Assembly: GCA_963930775.1 (NCBI GenBank) | Contig: OZ005696.1 | Coordinates: forward strand, 7,378,001 to 7,442,000 | Direction: 5' to 3' | Source: Cliona cf. orientalis | Lineage: Eukaryota > Porifera > Demospongiae > Clionaida > Clionaidae | DNA length: 64,000 nucleotides | Shown here: positions 43,775 to 58,130 of the stretch, piece by piece | Layout of the letters: the number at the start of each line of letters is the position of its first letter | Numbering within the stretch: position 1 is the stretch's first letter | Translations under genes and position numbers: made by a program | The notes under the pieces: generated by a model | Databases searched by the model: none | What the model was told of the DNA's origin: nothing | What the model saw: the letters and a program-made list of their open reading frames with translations, nothing else

Positions 43775-46700
43775 ATGGAGGAGACGAAAGTGATATACTA
43801 CGTGGACGACGAAGAGACGCCATACCTGATGAAGATCAGCCAGAGCCCGGCTAAAGTGACACTGGCTGACTTCAAGGGACAGCTCAACAGATCCTACCAC
43901 AAGTTCTTTTTCAAGGCCATGGATGATGACATAGGGTAAGTTAAAAAGTAGAGTATAGATGGAGACATGTATGGTCTTTGAAGGGAATACCTTCCCTCTA
44001 TGCATGGATTCATACACACAACTCTAATACATAACCGATCGATTGATGTGCTGAAGCCTCTGGCATCGGTTATCCTTTTGGAATAGCCGCACTGTATCGT
44101 AAAGACATTGGGGTACAGCATGGCGTATCACAACATCTATTGTGTGTGTGTGTGTACATGTGCGTGATGAAGCACCTGTGTTGGTATAGCAGCTGTGCAC
44201 ATAGACTGCCTGCCTGTACTGTGAATTCTTGTGCAATGACTATTGTGTGCTGGTAAAGATATCTCTTGCCCCAGGGTATCCACGGGTTAGGAAATGCCTA
44301 TAACAAACACCACGATGATCAATTTTGTTTTGTCTTGCTCGTCGTAGGTGTTCATGCATGTGTGGCGATGAGCTACATGTAAGTCCATGCAGCTGTACAG
44401 TTCGCTAGCTTACATGTATGTAGCCTGGTATGTATGCGTGTGTGTTAGCCGACAGTGTGGAGGTGTGTATTGTGTGAGGCTGTGGAGAGCAGCTGCCACC
44501 AAGCCTCCCTTGATGTAGTTTCAAAGTCTTCTCTTGTGGTTTGGGCCAAACCAGCTCTTGGCCCCCCTGCCATGTATGCTGGCATGCATTGAAGCATGCT
44601 GATACTGCTGTCTATTCGTCTATATTATATCCGAGTGTTGTAGATGATTATTCTGTTAGCTGTGTTAGAGCAAGAAAGATGACTGCAGTAAGGTCCCATA
44701 CTTTGTCGACATGCCATCGTTTTTGTTCAGAGTGTTTACTAGTGCATAGTTGAGAGGTTGTTTTCAGAATGTTTTCAAGGTTTTGTCCTTACAGAGGTGT
44801 CAAATGTTTTCTAGGTTGGGCGTGCCTAAACGTGCATGCAAGTGAGAATTTCTGAGAGAAGAATGGTATTATTTTGCATAGTAGAGTCTATAGTTCATTG
44901 GAAGCAAGCTCAGGCTGGCTGCCTTAGCGACTATATAAACTCGAGATTATTTCCATCAGGAAAAGAATAGATGTCAGTGCTCCCTCTCCATGTTGATACC
45001 TCTCTCTGAGTCAACTCTTGTTAGCCAGCATCTCCCTCCTTCATGATTGAATTCCATTCTAAACACAACTGCCATGTTAACAGCATAGCTTCACTTTGTT
45101 CTGGTGTTCTTGGAATAGCTCAATTAGTTCCCTTTGGTGGACCTGCTGGCTTCCAGTCTGTAGGGTCAATCAGAGCTATTAGCGTCCATATGCTTTCTTT
45201 GGTGATCCTTGCAACCACTCTCAATGAAGACTTGGCAATTTCTCTCCAGCAGGATGAGAGCTAAGCTGTCCTTAGTAGTATAGCTCTCCCCTAGTGAATT
45301 TGGCTTTCCTGAACAGCTACTGCTAAAGTATAGTGATTAGTGTTGCATCTGGATTGACAAAGGATGAGTGGTTTTTAGAATTTCCTTTGAAGTTTGCTCT
45401 GTAGATGGATATTCATAGCTGTGGTTCAGCTGATCTCAACCCAATGTTTACTTAGGAGCTGGTTATTGAGCCATGTGGTTCCCTTCATTTCTCTCTCTCT
45501 GAGCTGAGTGAGAGGGACACATACACACTTATAGTACATGCATGGGCATGGCATCCTTGAAGCTGTAGTGTATTGGTGTACAGTAGAGTCTAGGCGTCCC
45601 TTTAGGTATGGCTGCTGTGGTCAGAGTCATTTACTATGGAGTGTAGTACATTCAAACATCAAAGGCTTGACCTGGTAGCTGTTTCCTTTGATGTGGCCAT
45701 CCTGTCGGACAGTTTAGCTGGGTGTTGCTGGGGTGACCACAGTGGGACTCTTCCTTTGTTCCCTGTCCACTTACATAACTGGGAAGCATAGTGCAGCATA
45801 ATGTGGGCTAAATGTGCCGATTTATGCCCCTTTGACATGCTGGCTTGGTCTATGATTAGCTAACACACACATGCAGCTGTGTAGGAATAGACTGAAATGG
45901 ACTGTAACTGGCTTTAATCACATCAGTTGGTACATGTTTCAAGTTACTCAAACTACCACACCCTCGGTTAGGACACCAAGTATAGGTTTTGAACTGTGTA
46001 CAGTTTGGGATACCTGGACGCAGTAGCGTACGTATCTAGGACCACAATCAAAAGTACACACAGTGGTGCCTTCAATTGAGCAGACACTTTTTTTGATTAA
46101 GACACTTAGTAGCTGCCTCTTACTGAATAGCTATACTCCTGGAAAGGAAAATGACCATTGAAAAAAACTTGGCCATAGAGATTGGTTCTCTCACGTCCTG
46201 TTAGTGCATCAGTGTATACCCTTTTGCTTATCAGTGATGTAATTACCTACTGCCTGTTTCTCAGCGGATAAAGGGATTCCAACTGAGTGGGATAATCACT
46301 AGGGTGCATAATGATATAATTATTATGACAACATAAATATAAGTGGAGGGGAGGCTATTTTTATGATCTATCTGGCAAGAGGTGTGGGGGGGGGGGTGGA
46401 GTAGAGTGGAGTGAGAGTTGGGCTGTGAGACATTGGCAGGTGATTTGTGGGAAAGCCTTTCATGTTCCCAGTCGACTGTTGTGGTCTGTTTGTGGCAGTA
46501 GAATCTCAACAAGGCATCATCTTGCGGATGCCCACCGTGGGACAGCCAAACTGAATTAATATTGGCTTAATTAACTGCCTTTTTATTCTGTCTCCCTGTC
46601 TCTCTCTGCTCTCCTCATCTTCATAAGTTCTAATGAAATTTGTCTTCCTTACTTCACATCCTTGCTATGCAATTAATTCTCCTTCCACATATAACATGTT

Positions 46701-49700
46701 AAACTGATCATAAGAAATGTGTCCTTTCACCACTGTTACCATGGCAATGTTAGATATAGCTCCTGTCCATCCCTATACTGTGTATCTACAACCTATATTG
46801 CATATAAGCTTCGTGTAAGGGGGAAGGGTGGCTGGTGGTATGCTAATGGGCTGAAAGTGATGGCTACCATTGAACTAGTTAGTGGACAGTTTTCATACTT
46901 TGCCCATCGTCCTACCAGCACTTTCCGTATGTTAACTATTTTAGGCGGGACTCCACATGTAAATCCACACTTGTGCCAAGCACGTGTTAATATCTCCTAA
47001 TCTGAGGTGTGGTCTAAAGAGATGTTTGAACAAATTTGTTAGTCAGATTTACCTCCCTCTGGTAGCTGCATGGTTTCTGCTAAACCTTGAGTATCCATGG
47101 CGAGCGCTGTCTACATGTGGGTCTGTTGCCACATTTAGCTGAAGCTTTTAGGCTTTTGCGGGGGTGTAGCAGTCTGTGAACCTGCAAGCCGCTATTAGAT
47201 TAGGCTCCCTTTTTACCCCGTGGGGTGTGTTGAGAGTGTGGGCCCCATGTTATGTATTAGAATGTAATGTGTTTGCATGCTCGTCCCGCTGCTGGGTTAG
47301 GTAACGGCATAACCTACTTAGCCAAGTTGGCAGGCATCAAGAGGTCTGGATTAGATTAATGCCTCGTTACCAGCTGTCGTAGCTCTGTATTCACACATTT
47401 ATCCCCTTTATTCGTGCTCATTTGTATTAGAATAGTCCCCTCCCCCTCTCTCTCATCTGTTTACATCCGTGATCGTGGATCTAACTGTTGTGCTATCACT
47501 GTAAAACACAGCGAACACATCTTGCTGCATCTTCGTGATAATATTGTTTGAATTTTATCACTACTGCTGCTGACTCCATCAAAAACCTCTAGACTAGTTT
47601 CACTGAAACCCCATCATTTTGAAACTGACTTATAGAGTAAAGCATAATTGTTGTTATGCTCACAAAGCAAACACTGAGTTCCTAGTGCACAATTATGGTT
47701 TATTGCACGACTGATTAACAGTTTTCATAATACGCAAATGGTACAGTATACCAATGCAGTAGACCAGCCTAGCGTGGCTTGAAGTCATTACAATACATAT
47801 TACATACATGATGATTTTTTTAAAGATATATTATGTGATTTGTCCCTTGTGATGAGCGTAGAGGTTCTGGTTGATAACCACTGTTTATGAAACTTTCCCC
47901 AGTATTTATACTATCAAAACATTAACATCATTTCATGCTAGCAAAGTGTGTGACTGGAGCATGTAAAATAATGCCGCTGGCAATTTGTTGTGCACAGTGT
48001 TGCTAGGCGAGCGGATCCTTTGAGGCAAACACAGGCCACTTACAGTCCCTGGCTGCTCCACTTTGTCGGCTGTCATACAAGTCTGCTGAACGTAATTACC
48101 GACAACAAATGACAGGGGTGTACCCGTTGAGTACATCTGGGCGACAGAGGGTGTGCGTGTGTGTGTTTGTGATGATTTGTTTGTTGTTACGCGGTCGCTG
48201 GAACAAAATGTCAAGAGCTTTGCTGTGGTTAGACATCAAAAGATATTTATGGTTTATAAATCTATTGAAGAGCCTTTTTTAAAAAGCGGCACTGCACCAC
48301 GCCACGTCACTCAGCCGCTCTTTAGTGGCTGGCTACCTCAGGTAGGTACCATTTTGTCTGGAGCAAGATATTACATGCTAGAGCTGAGTTATGTCATTCG
48401 GCATAGTACTACTTGAGCCCCCCTCCCTCAATTTCCCAAACTGAAGAGATTATCTGGAACACTGAGCTATGTAGACACTTGTAAGCGTATCGAACTCTCC
48501 CTCCAGGACCAAAACTAATGGTGACCCTGTGTTCTGGATACTATACTTGATAGAAAGGATCCACTGAAGTATGGGTAGTGACCACAGTCTTAATTAAGTT
48601 GGAACAGGCAGTGTGCACGTTTTTGTGGTTGGTAGCCATTGAGAAAATTATTTTTTTTGTCTGCCTGGGAATTGAGAACCACTGGGTTTCCTTGTTGTGC
48701 GTGTACTACTGTAGCAAGGTCAATCTCTTCTCATCCCCCTCCCTATGATTAAGAATTTAATTTTAGTGAGTGTTTTCCTCTCTTAACTTAATAGGACCTT
48801 AAATCTCTGTTGCACAGTAGTAGTCTCCTGTGTGTGAGTTTGAGCATAAGTAGTAGCTACTATCTAGGTCAACTTCTTCCCAGCAACCGTGCCTCACGAC
48901 AATGGTTGTGTTGCGAAATATACTGCCAAACTGTGATAAACTTTGATGTCATGTCTGCGCAAATGCAAGCATTATCGATCGTGATCATGACCACAAGTCA
49001 CATGCGGTGCCCACAGCCATTGATCGATTAAGCTTATAAATGATTACAGATATTTTAGTACGAGAAACTAAGGCTGCAAGTTCACGTGGTCCATATCATG
49101 ATCCAAGACAAAGCGTATCACAAGCCAACTCAACTCCCCGTGTATAACACAACTCTGTGTAATCAGTGATGAAGAAGTTCAGTATTCCTGTGTGCATTCA
49201 TAATGGATTGCCAACCCCCAAAAGCACTTCACACAACACATTTGTCTGTATGCACTACAATAGGTCAACTCTTCCATGCCCTCAGTGATTTAAAATTGCA
49301 ATACTATACTAGTGTGTACTTCCCCTGCCTGAGTGTGTGTTCATAAAGAGGCTTGCCAACCCTCTAATCACTACACAAAGCACATCACACAGGAGCATGC
49401 CTGTCTGTGTGTAATCTCTAGTGTGCCAGTATGTGAACCAAGCTTTGCATGTAGTTGTGTGTGTGTGTGTGTGTGGTGGAATGGTGCACACCTGAGTGTA
49501 CCACTCCCCAGACTGCTGCCTTTGATCTGCTAGACTGGGTGGCTGGTGGACAACCCAATTTAGGATGACCTTAAGCCTTAGCTTAACTTTGCCCATTCAG
49601 CACTCTATTGTGTGTGCATGCATGTGCCTTCCTCTCTCTTTTGGTCTTTGTGCCATTGCCCTTAGCTGCCCAGGTGGATAGTTTGTAACACTAGGCAGGA

Positions 49701-50092
49701 AACATGTGTTAAGATGTACCTGTCTTGAGGGGAAGCCTTTGGTTGATGCTTTGGTGGAAGGACTAGCTTTGATGTGCAGTAAATCTAATGTAGAGGACAG
49801 GGAGTATAGGGTGAGAACTGCTGGTTGGGGGTATTTCTGAAGGATGTGGCTAATTAGTATAGCTGAATGTAGGATTGAATTTCTCAGAAGTTTAAAGTTT
49901 AGTCCTAAACTGAAAGATCATAGTGCTCTGTATTTGTTTGTGTGTGTGTGATGATGGCATGCACACCTGTGTGGTGCCTTATCCTTAATTTTCCATATTC
50001 TCCATTCATCTTGCAGTGTTGTAAAAGAAGAGATAGCTGATGATGATTCTCCTTTGCCAAACACAAATGGTCGCGTCGTCTGCTGGGTAAGA

Positions 50093-50128
<36 letters not shown>

Positions 50129-52941
50129 ACCACTCATCAATTTGTCACCACCCCAGAGGGCCAATTAACAGACTATTTAGTGACAATGCCTAGCAATAGA
50201 CAGGATATTAGCAGCTACACTACAGGAAAGGGATGGTGTGAACTTGGCTCAGCCAGTGTGAAACATTTAGGATAATGAATGTAACATACAAAAGCACTTT
50301 GACATTATGTAGAGTACCTAGAGAGCTTAGATACCTATATCTGTTATGAAAAGGTGTTTCAGTTGACCCTCACTTGCTAAGATCATGAATTATTTGGTGT
50401 GCTGATTGGAGGGCTTTTACAATGCTCAGTAATCCTCTCTCCCTCGCCCTCTCTCTCTCTTCCCCCCCCCCCAGGTTGTGACGGGGGAGAGTAGTCAGTC
50501 TGGTTCTGATGCTGGTGGTGGTTCAAAGGGAGAACTAGACTCAGCGTAAGTTACAAAAAAATAGCCATTCCATCTCTTGATGCATCTTATTACACGTATG
50601 TAGTGTGGAACTTCTTATAGGTGTAATTTTGTCTCACATACACACACACAGAAAGAAAAATAAAGAAGAGGATGAGATCTCAATCATATCTTCGTGTAAG
50701 TCCTGGCTGCAACACGAGAATGAATCTGCACATAATACGATGCGTATCAAACAGCGTTTGTGCAATTGTGTGCAGTTACTACATCATGTATTCCCCTCTC
50801 TCTCTTTCTCACTCCATGCAGCCTCCAAGGCGTCATCACGTCGTCATCGTCGTCACCACCACGACAGTCGTCACAGGTCACACCGTCACCGTCACTACAG
50901 GCAGCACGTACCGGGCGGGGCCTCAGCGTCAGAGTTCACAGCCTCTGAGCTGGATACCGCTACGGAGGTGACCACTGATGCAGATACGACTTCGTACTGT
51001 GACACGGAAGACACTCTAAGGTGATTGTGTGTGTATGTTTTAAGAAATAGTGTTTTCAGGGACAGCAATATAAGTAGTTTTCAGCAAGTCGTGGAAGAAG
51101 TAGCCAAAGCTTACAAGTGTGTGTGAGGGAGAGAGAGAATGTGAGGAAGTGTGTACGTTTATGTACATTATGTAAGAAGAGAGAGAGAGGTGGGAGAGGG
51201 GGCAGAGAGACAAGAGGGAGAGAGACACTTTGAGTGTGGATGTGAGGGTGTGTGTATACTGTTTGTCTAGCGTGTGTGTGCGTACATGTCGTAGGCTTAA
51301 AAGGTGAGATTGGGAGCATACAAGTGTGTACATGTACACTGTACATGTGGCCTGAGCCAAGTTCCTAGTTTTGAAGTGTGTAATGATTGTGGAAATGATG
51401 AGCTCCCATCAGACACAATCAACCCGTCACTAAAGCACCTTCCAGACTGATCAAATTTTGCCACTAATAGTAGCACCTACTCTCATGTCGTAATTTGAAT
51501 ATCTCTAGCCATACACGCCCAAAAATAACCTGGGAGGGGTATATTGCCTGTCGAGATTAAGAGCAAAATTAATGATCATAATTATAGCCCAAAAACTACT
51601 TTCCAAGATTGTCTTTTTAGCCTAGTGTTTCTCTTTCCTCTGTGCAGCCGGGTGAGTGCCAGTACCCTGACCTCCCTCCCCACTCAGAGAAGAAAAGTGC
51701 TGACGAAGCATAGACCGCCGAAGATCTCAAGAGTGAGTGAAAGATGATGTTTATTAGTACTTATTGTGTATGAGTCATTTTATTTTGAGATGTATTTGTG
51801 TATTTACATGTTACATCATATCGTGTGTCTACATACCTACAGAGTGCATCAACCACTACCATAACAACCACCACTATGACAGACGCCTCCATGCAGGTCC
51901 TCACCGTTACCCTCAACATGGGTAAGGGTTTTAAATAGTTTCTTGGCTTCTTAGCTTATATCTCTCTCAAATACGAGTACTGACATATACATTTGTATGT
52001 ATCTCACTGTCGTATAGTTGTTAAGTTATGTATTGGGGGTATTTATGATTTCACAGTTACCGGGGTGATTGCCTGGTGTGCATTATTAAGAAGCAGTTTG
52101 CTCTGCTTCGGATCCCTTGAGGGGCCTACCTGACTTCATATACATGTACCAAGTGCACACAAATGTTTAGCATTCCCCATTAAATGCCCTAATTGAGGCA
52201 CACTTTTAAAAGCATGCCAGAAACGCTTTGTTTTCACGTCTGAAGCATGTCAAACACCAATCGTTCCGAATTCCAGCTTATTTAGCCTCCATTTGTCTTC
52301 ATAGTGCCACAACACCTTTGTATAATATACCCCACCAACTATTTACACAATGACCAATCCCTTTACGTGCATGGGCTCATTCTGTGGAACATTGGTGTTA
52401 AGTTTTTGTTTAGTCTTTGCACTCCTATGGTGTCCCCTTTCAGTTGGTATGTCCGTCCATTCCTGGCATTCCTAGGGAGTGGGGTAACGCCTATTCGCCT
52501 TGAATGGGTTCAACTCCCTTTTTGAAGCCTGAATTGGTGCATAGAAGTGGTAATGCCCACACACTGCTGTATAATAATACCATCTGACCACAGCTATATT
52601 ATCATTAGCTGCAGCCATAGTTTCTACACTTCAAACTGTGTGTGTACATGTATGTATGCCTATAATATTATGTATGTGTACATGCATGTTCATGGCATGG
52701 GACAGGCTGATTTTTTTGTTTGATGTGTTGATATTTGAGCTCCTTTTGTTAGTGCTTTTGAGAAGCCTGGGATGGTAATAAAAAGATTGCTTTGTTGGCA
52801 TGTTGGGGCTAGTTTGGCAACTACTACTAAGTGATCAATGACAGGGTGATGCATTTGATGTGGAAACCGTCTTTGTTGTGGGTGAACTGTGAGGCTAATG
52901 ATTTAATGGTCTTTCACCTTTCTCTCTCTTTCTCCCTCCCC

Positions 52942-52972
<31 letters not shown>

Positions 52973-54830
52973 CTTCTTCCTCCCCCTCTCCCTCCCTCTT
53001 TCTCCTCACAGACACAGTGAATTTTCTTGGTATCAGTATTGTTGGTCAGACCAGTGAAGATGGTGCTGGAGGAATATTTGTTGGTTCTGTCATGAAGGGG
53101 TAAGCAGCACACCTGTGGGTATATATACCATGGGAAAAGTGTACATTTGTAATTACATCACTTAGTATTTACTCAAAAGATTGATAGATAATCCCTGCTT
53201 ATGATGTGTGGATCTTACTCAGTATGTAGTAGCAGTGGTACATAACTAGGAGTGTGCAACACACATACACAGTACAGTAGTAGTAGTCTTTCCAGATTTG
53301 ACATCACAACCACCCTTGTACATGGGCCTGAATATCATTAAAAGGTACTTAAGTTGCAACCACCTAGTTACATTCTGTATAGCTGCAGCTGCAGCTAGTT
53401 ACTGATAGGACAGTGCTGACACAACATTCATGTCTTCATGGTTTTAGTGGTTGTGTGTTAATAATTTCTGTGATGTCAAATCTGGAAAGAGATGATTGTT
53501 CTGTACCAGGAGCATATGAGCCACCCGAATGGTGGCTAGTTATGTACTCCTGGTAGTAGTCGCAACTTGTACTGTACTGATGTTTTTGTCTCTGAATAAT
53601 GCTCTAATTTTTGTGTGTCTCCTTCCCTCTCCCCCCTCCCCTCCCTCCCCAGAGGTGCAGTGGCAGCTGATGGTCGGATTGATACGGGGGACATGTTACT
53701 TGAGGTCAATGGGGTCAACTTTGAGCACATGACCAACGATGATGCAGTCAGAGCGCTGAGGGAGATAGTCCAGCAGCCCGGGTAAGCTTAAGCTAGGCAT
53801 GGGAAATAGTTTATTTATAGTGAAATCTGTCTGCCAATACTGAGGACACCCTTTGGTGGACTGTTTGAAGTCATACAGGTTCTTAGTTAGGTCCAGGATT
53901 AAAAGAGGAATCCTCATTTCAGGGGATAGTTTTGTCCTATGTACAATGTAGTCTTATTTAACTGGGACTGTCTTGAGTCTGTAAAAGCCTTGCTGGTGAT
54001 CCTAGAGTGAGTGTTGTGAGCGACATTAAACAGACACAGACATTAATGCTATATCATAAGTTAATACAGAAGTTAAGTAACAACGATAATAATGATCTTA
54101 TGCTTTGAACTGGGCGGATTTGCAGTGACGAGCTAGGTGGTAGCTAGTGTGGTAGCATGAGTACACATTATCTCTAGCTAGCTGATGCGGCAAATTAATG
54201 ATAAGCATTAGTGCACTTGTGGCTGACAGCGATGCTGTTTGATCACTGTTAACGTTTCTTTGACATCTCCGAAAGTTACACAAACACTCACTCGAGCACA
54301 CATACCCATGTGTACTCAACTGCTGTTTTGAGTTATAACCACTTGTACACATACACATACATACATTTGTACTGCTACATGTAGCATTACCATCGACAGT
54401 TTGTATACAGTGTGTCTCTGATGTTTCTTTGATCTTGTGTTTTCTTTTTGTGCGTGTGTGCACATTTCAGGCCGATCACACTGACAGTGGCCAAGTGTTG
54501 GGACCCTGAGCCAATCATGCCAACCTTTGAACCAAGATGTAAGCCTTAACTATGATATAATATGTAGTTGAGAGAGTGAGTGTGTGTGTGTGTGTGTGAG
54601 TGTGTGTGTGTGTGGTCGTTAAACTTTCAATCGTATTATGTTTTCCCTTTCAGTGGAACCCATTCGACCTATTGACCCCTCAGCTTGGGTGATGCATACA
54701 AACCAGCATCATGGTAGGTTTACAAGTGAATTGAAGTGAATTGCAAATAGTTTCACTTGCCCATTTTAGTCTGTGAACCATTGGAGTATATTTACGTCTC
54801 CCTCCCTCCCTCTCTCTCCCCTTCTCCCTT

Positions 54831-54870
<40 letters not shown>

Positions 54871-55006
54871 CTTTCTCTCTCAGATTATCAGTATGGCCGA
54901 CAGTTTGCTGGCAGTCCCACTCTCAGCACGATGACGTCCAACTCCTCGCCAGGCTTCAGTTCCATGCCCGAGTCAGACCACGACTTCTCTGGTGAGCCTC
55001 TATATA

Positions 55007-55041
<35 letters not shown>

Positions 55042-57007
55042 CATGTGTGTGAACACCTATAATTATGTGGCGGCTCATGTATATGCTCCTGGTGGCAGTT
55101 TTAATGGCTTCTCCACTTTTCCAATTTCACTGGCTAGGCTGTGTCAAAGTGGTTTTGTTGATTCAATATTACCCAGACACCATGCTCCTGTAGTGGTGTA
55201 ACCATCCTCACACAATGTCAGGACTATTACATAACTCATCACCATGATCACTGGAGTGTAGGACCCTGTCAATTAGCAATAAGATCTACCATCCATGCTT
55301 GATGATTCACGGAGTACATGTGCATCATATAATTTTCTCTGTGTCTTTCCTTCTTCCAGGTGACTATGTCAAGCTAAAGATCCACACACCAATGTACACC
55401 ATCGCGAAGGCTCTAGCATCCCCCAACTCAGGCCTGGAGGTCAAGGATCGAGTCTGGCTCAAGATCACCATACCAAAGTCATTCATTGGTAAGCGACTTA
55501 TGTTGTAGTAAGCAATGCTGTTGTCACAGGGATTCAGAACTTAGAGGCTTTGGCTATGATTGCTAAATGTTACCACGTGTCCCCCTCCTCCAGGATCGGA
55601 CCTGGTAGACTGGCTTCACTCCAACGTGGAGGGTTTCATTGATCGTCGACACGCCAGGAAGTACGCCGCCCTCATGCTCAAGCACGGCTTTGTTCGTCAC
55701 ACCGTCAACAAGATCACCTTCTCTGAGCAGTGCTACTACATCTTTGGAGACTTCAAAAAGGCAGCCCAATCTCTGCCTTCAGGTACTTACTCATGCATGT
55801 ACATGTATATATACACATGTACATACTAGAGTGGTGTAGTGATGTTAGCGAATGCAAATTGTACGCTGTACAAGTGTATTTACTGGGCATATAATATTAA
55901 TATTGAGGAATGCTTTCAACTTGTGTGACTAGGTATGGTTGTAATGTATACTAATATGTACACACATAATGCATGTGAACACCAGTATGTATCAATGAGT
56001 GCCGTATTGTTGGTACTGATGTACTATTACAACCATCTTGTATACCTGCCCTTTTAAGAAGTTGATTACAAGGTGCTGCCACATTTCAAAGCCTCCATTC
56101 TTGCCAAGCTTGCTACCTACCTATCTACCTGTCTCGGGTGTCTGTCTTGTGTCTGTGTGTGTTTAGTTGGTTTAGTAAATCCAGTTACTGGTGGAAGCCC
56201 AGCATTCCCTCCAGCCTCTATCTAATTAAGAAGAGTGAGGGAGTTGGCATTTAGTTTCCTTTGACAGAATTAGTGGTTTCTGTCAGTTAATGCCAGTGGA
56301 GATTGCATTACAAGGCTTTTAAGCTTTTTTTCTCACTGTTCTTTCTCCTACAGAGTTTGGTAATCTCAATCTGAGCGATTCTGGGGGTGATGCAGACACT
56401 CTGGGTCCACTGCCTGGACAGGGGGGCAATTGGGGGTCATCTGATGGAGAATTTCCAGTGGCTCCCTACGAGTACCTTCATAACAGTGGAAGCAGAGGAT
56501 CTCACACGCACTCCAGCAAGTCACCATCACCAGGTGAAGCCTCTCTCTCTCTCCCTCTCTTTCTCCCTCCTCCTCAATCATACATACCTTCTTTTATCCT
56601 CACACACTTTCTCCTTTCCACTCGCAGAAGGTCGTCAGGCCTATGGCAGCCATGGATCCTCGGCCAGTAGCAGTGCTTCATCGTCCAACCATCACTCCTC
56701 CTCCTCCCATAACCGCCACCACAGCGACAACAGCAACTCGAACAACCGGACGAACGGGCCATTCCCGTCGTTCCCCATGGGCCGCATGCGGCACTCTAGC
56801 AGTATCAGCTCGTCGAGCGAGTTCACCAGTGTCTCTCAGCAGCAGCCTACTCGACACTCTGGGGGAAGTGACAAGGAGCCAGACAGAGTTAGTATCAGAA
56901 GTGGACGTGTTGGTAACTTAGGCGTAGCAGCAAACCTGGCCCAGAGTCGCGAAAGCTTTCAGCAGGCTTTGGACAACCCCTGCGAGTATTTCATTGATGT
57001 CATGTAG
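43775..57007 (+). CDS. DVL: Dishevelled (Wnt signalling scaffold)
   Basis: Sixteen exons, 679 codons plus stop: 43775-43935, 50017-50086, 50475-50545, 50652-50695, 50822-51020, 51648-51732, 51843-51921, 53012-53099, 53653-53781, 54471-54538, 54654-54713, 54884-54991, 55360-55488, 55594-55782, 56354-56533, 56628-57007. The DIX domain spans exons 1-2 ([18 protein letters not shown] ... NGRVVCW) and mediates head-to-tail polymerisation. Exon 5 is a His/Arg-rich basic region before the PDZ domain. PDZ spans exons 7-10 ([31 protein letters not shown]). DEP spans exons 13-14 ([40 protein letters not shown]). The Ser/His-rich tail ends FIDVM, like the conserved FVDVM of bilaterian Dvl. Dishevelled relays Frizzled signals to the Axin complex and to planar polarity. 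The start is chosen because the DIX domain begins at once. Confidence 0.97.
43936..50016. other. 6.1-kb first intron of dishevelled
   Basis: Splits the DIX domain after the codons for DDDIG. No ORF with splice signals or domain was found, and unlike the left half of the window it contains no recognisable inverted-repeat elements, only GT/AC microsatellites (44142-44154, 49453-49475) and a G run near 46385. A large repeat-free first intron in an otherwise compact gene is a usual place for enhancers (inference). Confidence 0.6.
50097..50123. repeat. (TC)n microsatellite
   Basis: About 13 TC units directly after the donor of dishevelled exon 2. Similar pyrimidine arrays precede several dishevelled acceptors (for example 52920-53010, 54800-54880, 56541-56570), where they extend the polypyrimidine tract. 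Confidence 0.85.
54835..54880. repeat. (CT)n array ending at a dishevelled acceptor
   Basis: A CT repeat of about 30 bp immediately before exon 12 (acceptor CTCTCTCAG). Length change here could affect splicing. Confidence 0.8.
55010..55039. repeat. (AC)n microsatellite
   Basis: About 15 AC units shortly after the donor of dishevelled exon 12. Confidence 0.85.
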
Positions 57008-58130
57008 GACTTTTAATAGGCAGGCAAGCACAGCAACTCAGGCCATGTATACAAGTATTATTTTGTTTTCACCAACCAGTCCCCATTAATTTTATCCTAT
57101 TTTACCTTGTCCCATACTCCCATGTGAACTTTTGTCAATTTGAACTTTAATATACCATACCACCCATCCATATCATAACTCCATACTTCCATATACCCGA
57201 ACAATTATTGCTCAACTTGCAATCCTTCAATCCAAGCTACTTTGTGTATCATAATATTTATTGCTTAGGAGAATCAACTCAATCAAGTCTTGTGATCAAT
57301 TTCAAACAAAAAAAATTAATAGTTACATACCTACATGTGCATCTGAGAACTTAGTAGTAACACATTTTTGCTACCTTTCTTGCTCAAGTATGTATATCTG
57401 GGGCAGGCTTGCTGCATGGCTGGTCTAATTCAAATAGTAATATTTTGCGTGCCAGCTTCACTGGTTGATATAAACTTTACTGTTTCTGTGCCTTGCAGGA
57501 GCGGGTGCTGCCTCTTAGTGCTATTGCTGACCAAACTTTTTGAATAGTACAATTGTTTTTTTTTGTTGTTATCACCACATGTTCTCTGATTAGATATTTT
57601 GTGTACGTACATACATACATTATTATTACCACTATTTTTGTCAAGAACTAATCATTTGTACTCGACTTGGATCTACAGTTCAAGTTCAGCATTCTCTCAT
57701 GGTATACGATTTTGAGTATACACCTAATTGTCATTGTTTCATGTTCAGTATTTAAATTTAATAATAATATTATTGTTTATTGGTACTAATATATATACAT
57801 TTCATACATTGTTGCATGTGCATGCAAGATCACCAACAGGAAGGTAGAAATTTGTCATTGCTGCATGCACTGATGACTTACATAAATTTTGTGAATGACG
57901 ATTCTGTACCACGCGTGTGCAGTGCGCATGCGCTATGTTCCGAGGTTGTGACGACCCGTACCTATTATGACCCTATATACATTCCTTATGCAGTCAATAT
58001 TAAATTTGTTAAGTGAAAAGCTACACATAATATATACTTGTATACAAAAATAATTTAAACAGCAAGAGAAGAAAAAGGTATTAATGTAAGAGAAGACGAA
58101 AGAGCACTCAATAGATTACATAATGATACA
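57008..58130. other. 3' spacer between convergent dishevelled and the Roc-COR gene
   Basis: AT-rich, with no supported coding exon. It contains the 3' UTRs of both genes. No clear inverted-repeat element was seen. Confidence 0.5.

Noticed and set aside
50097-54880. Ser/Leu-rich ORFs over CT arrays in dishevelled introns
   Set aside because: Simple-sequence translation; they end at real acceptors of the dishevelled exons.
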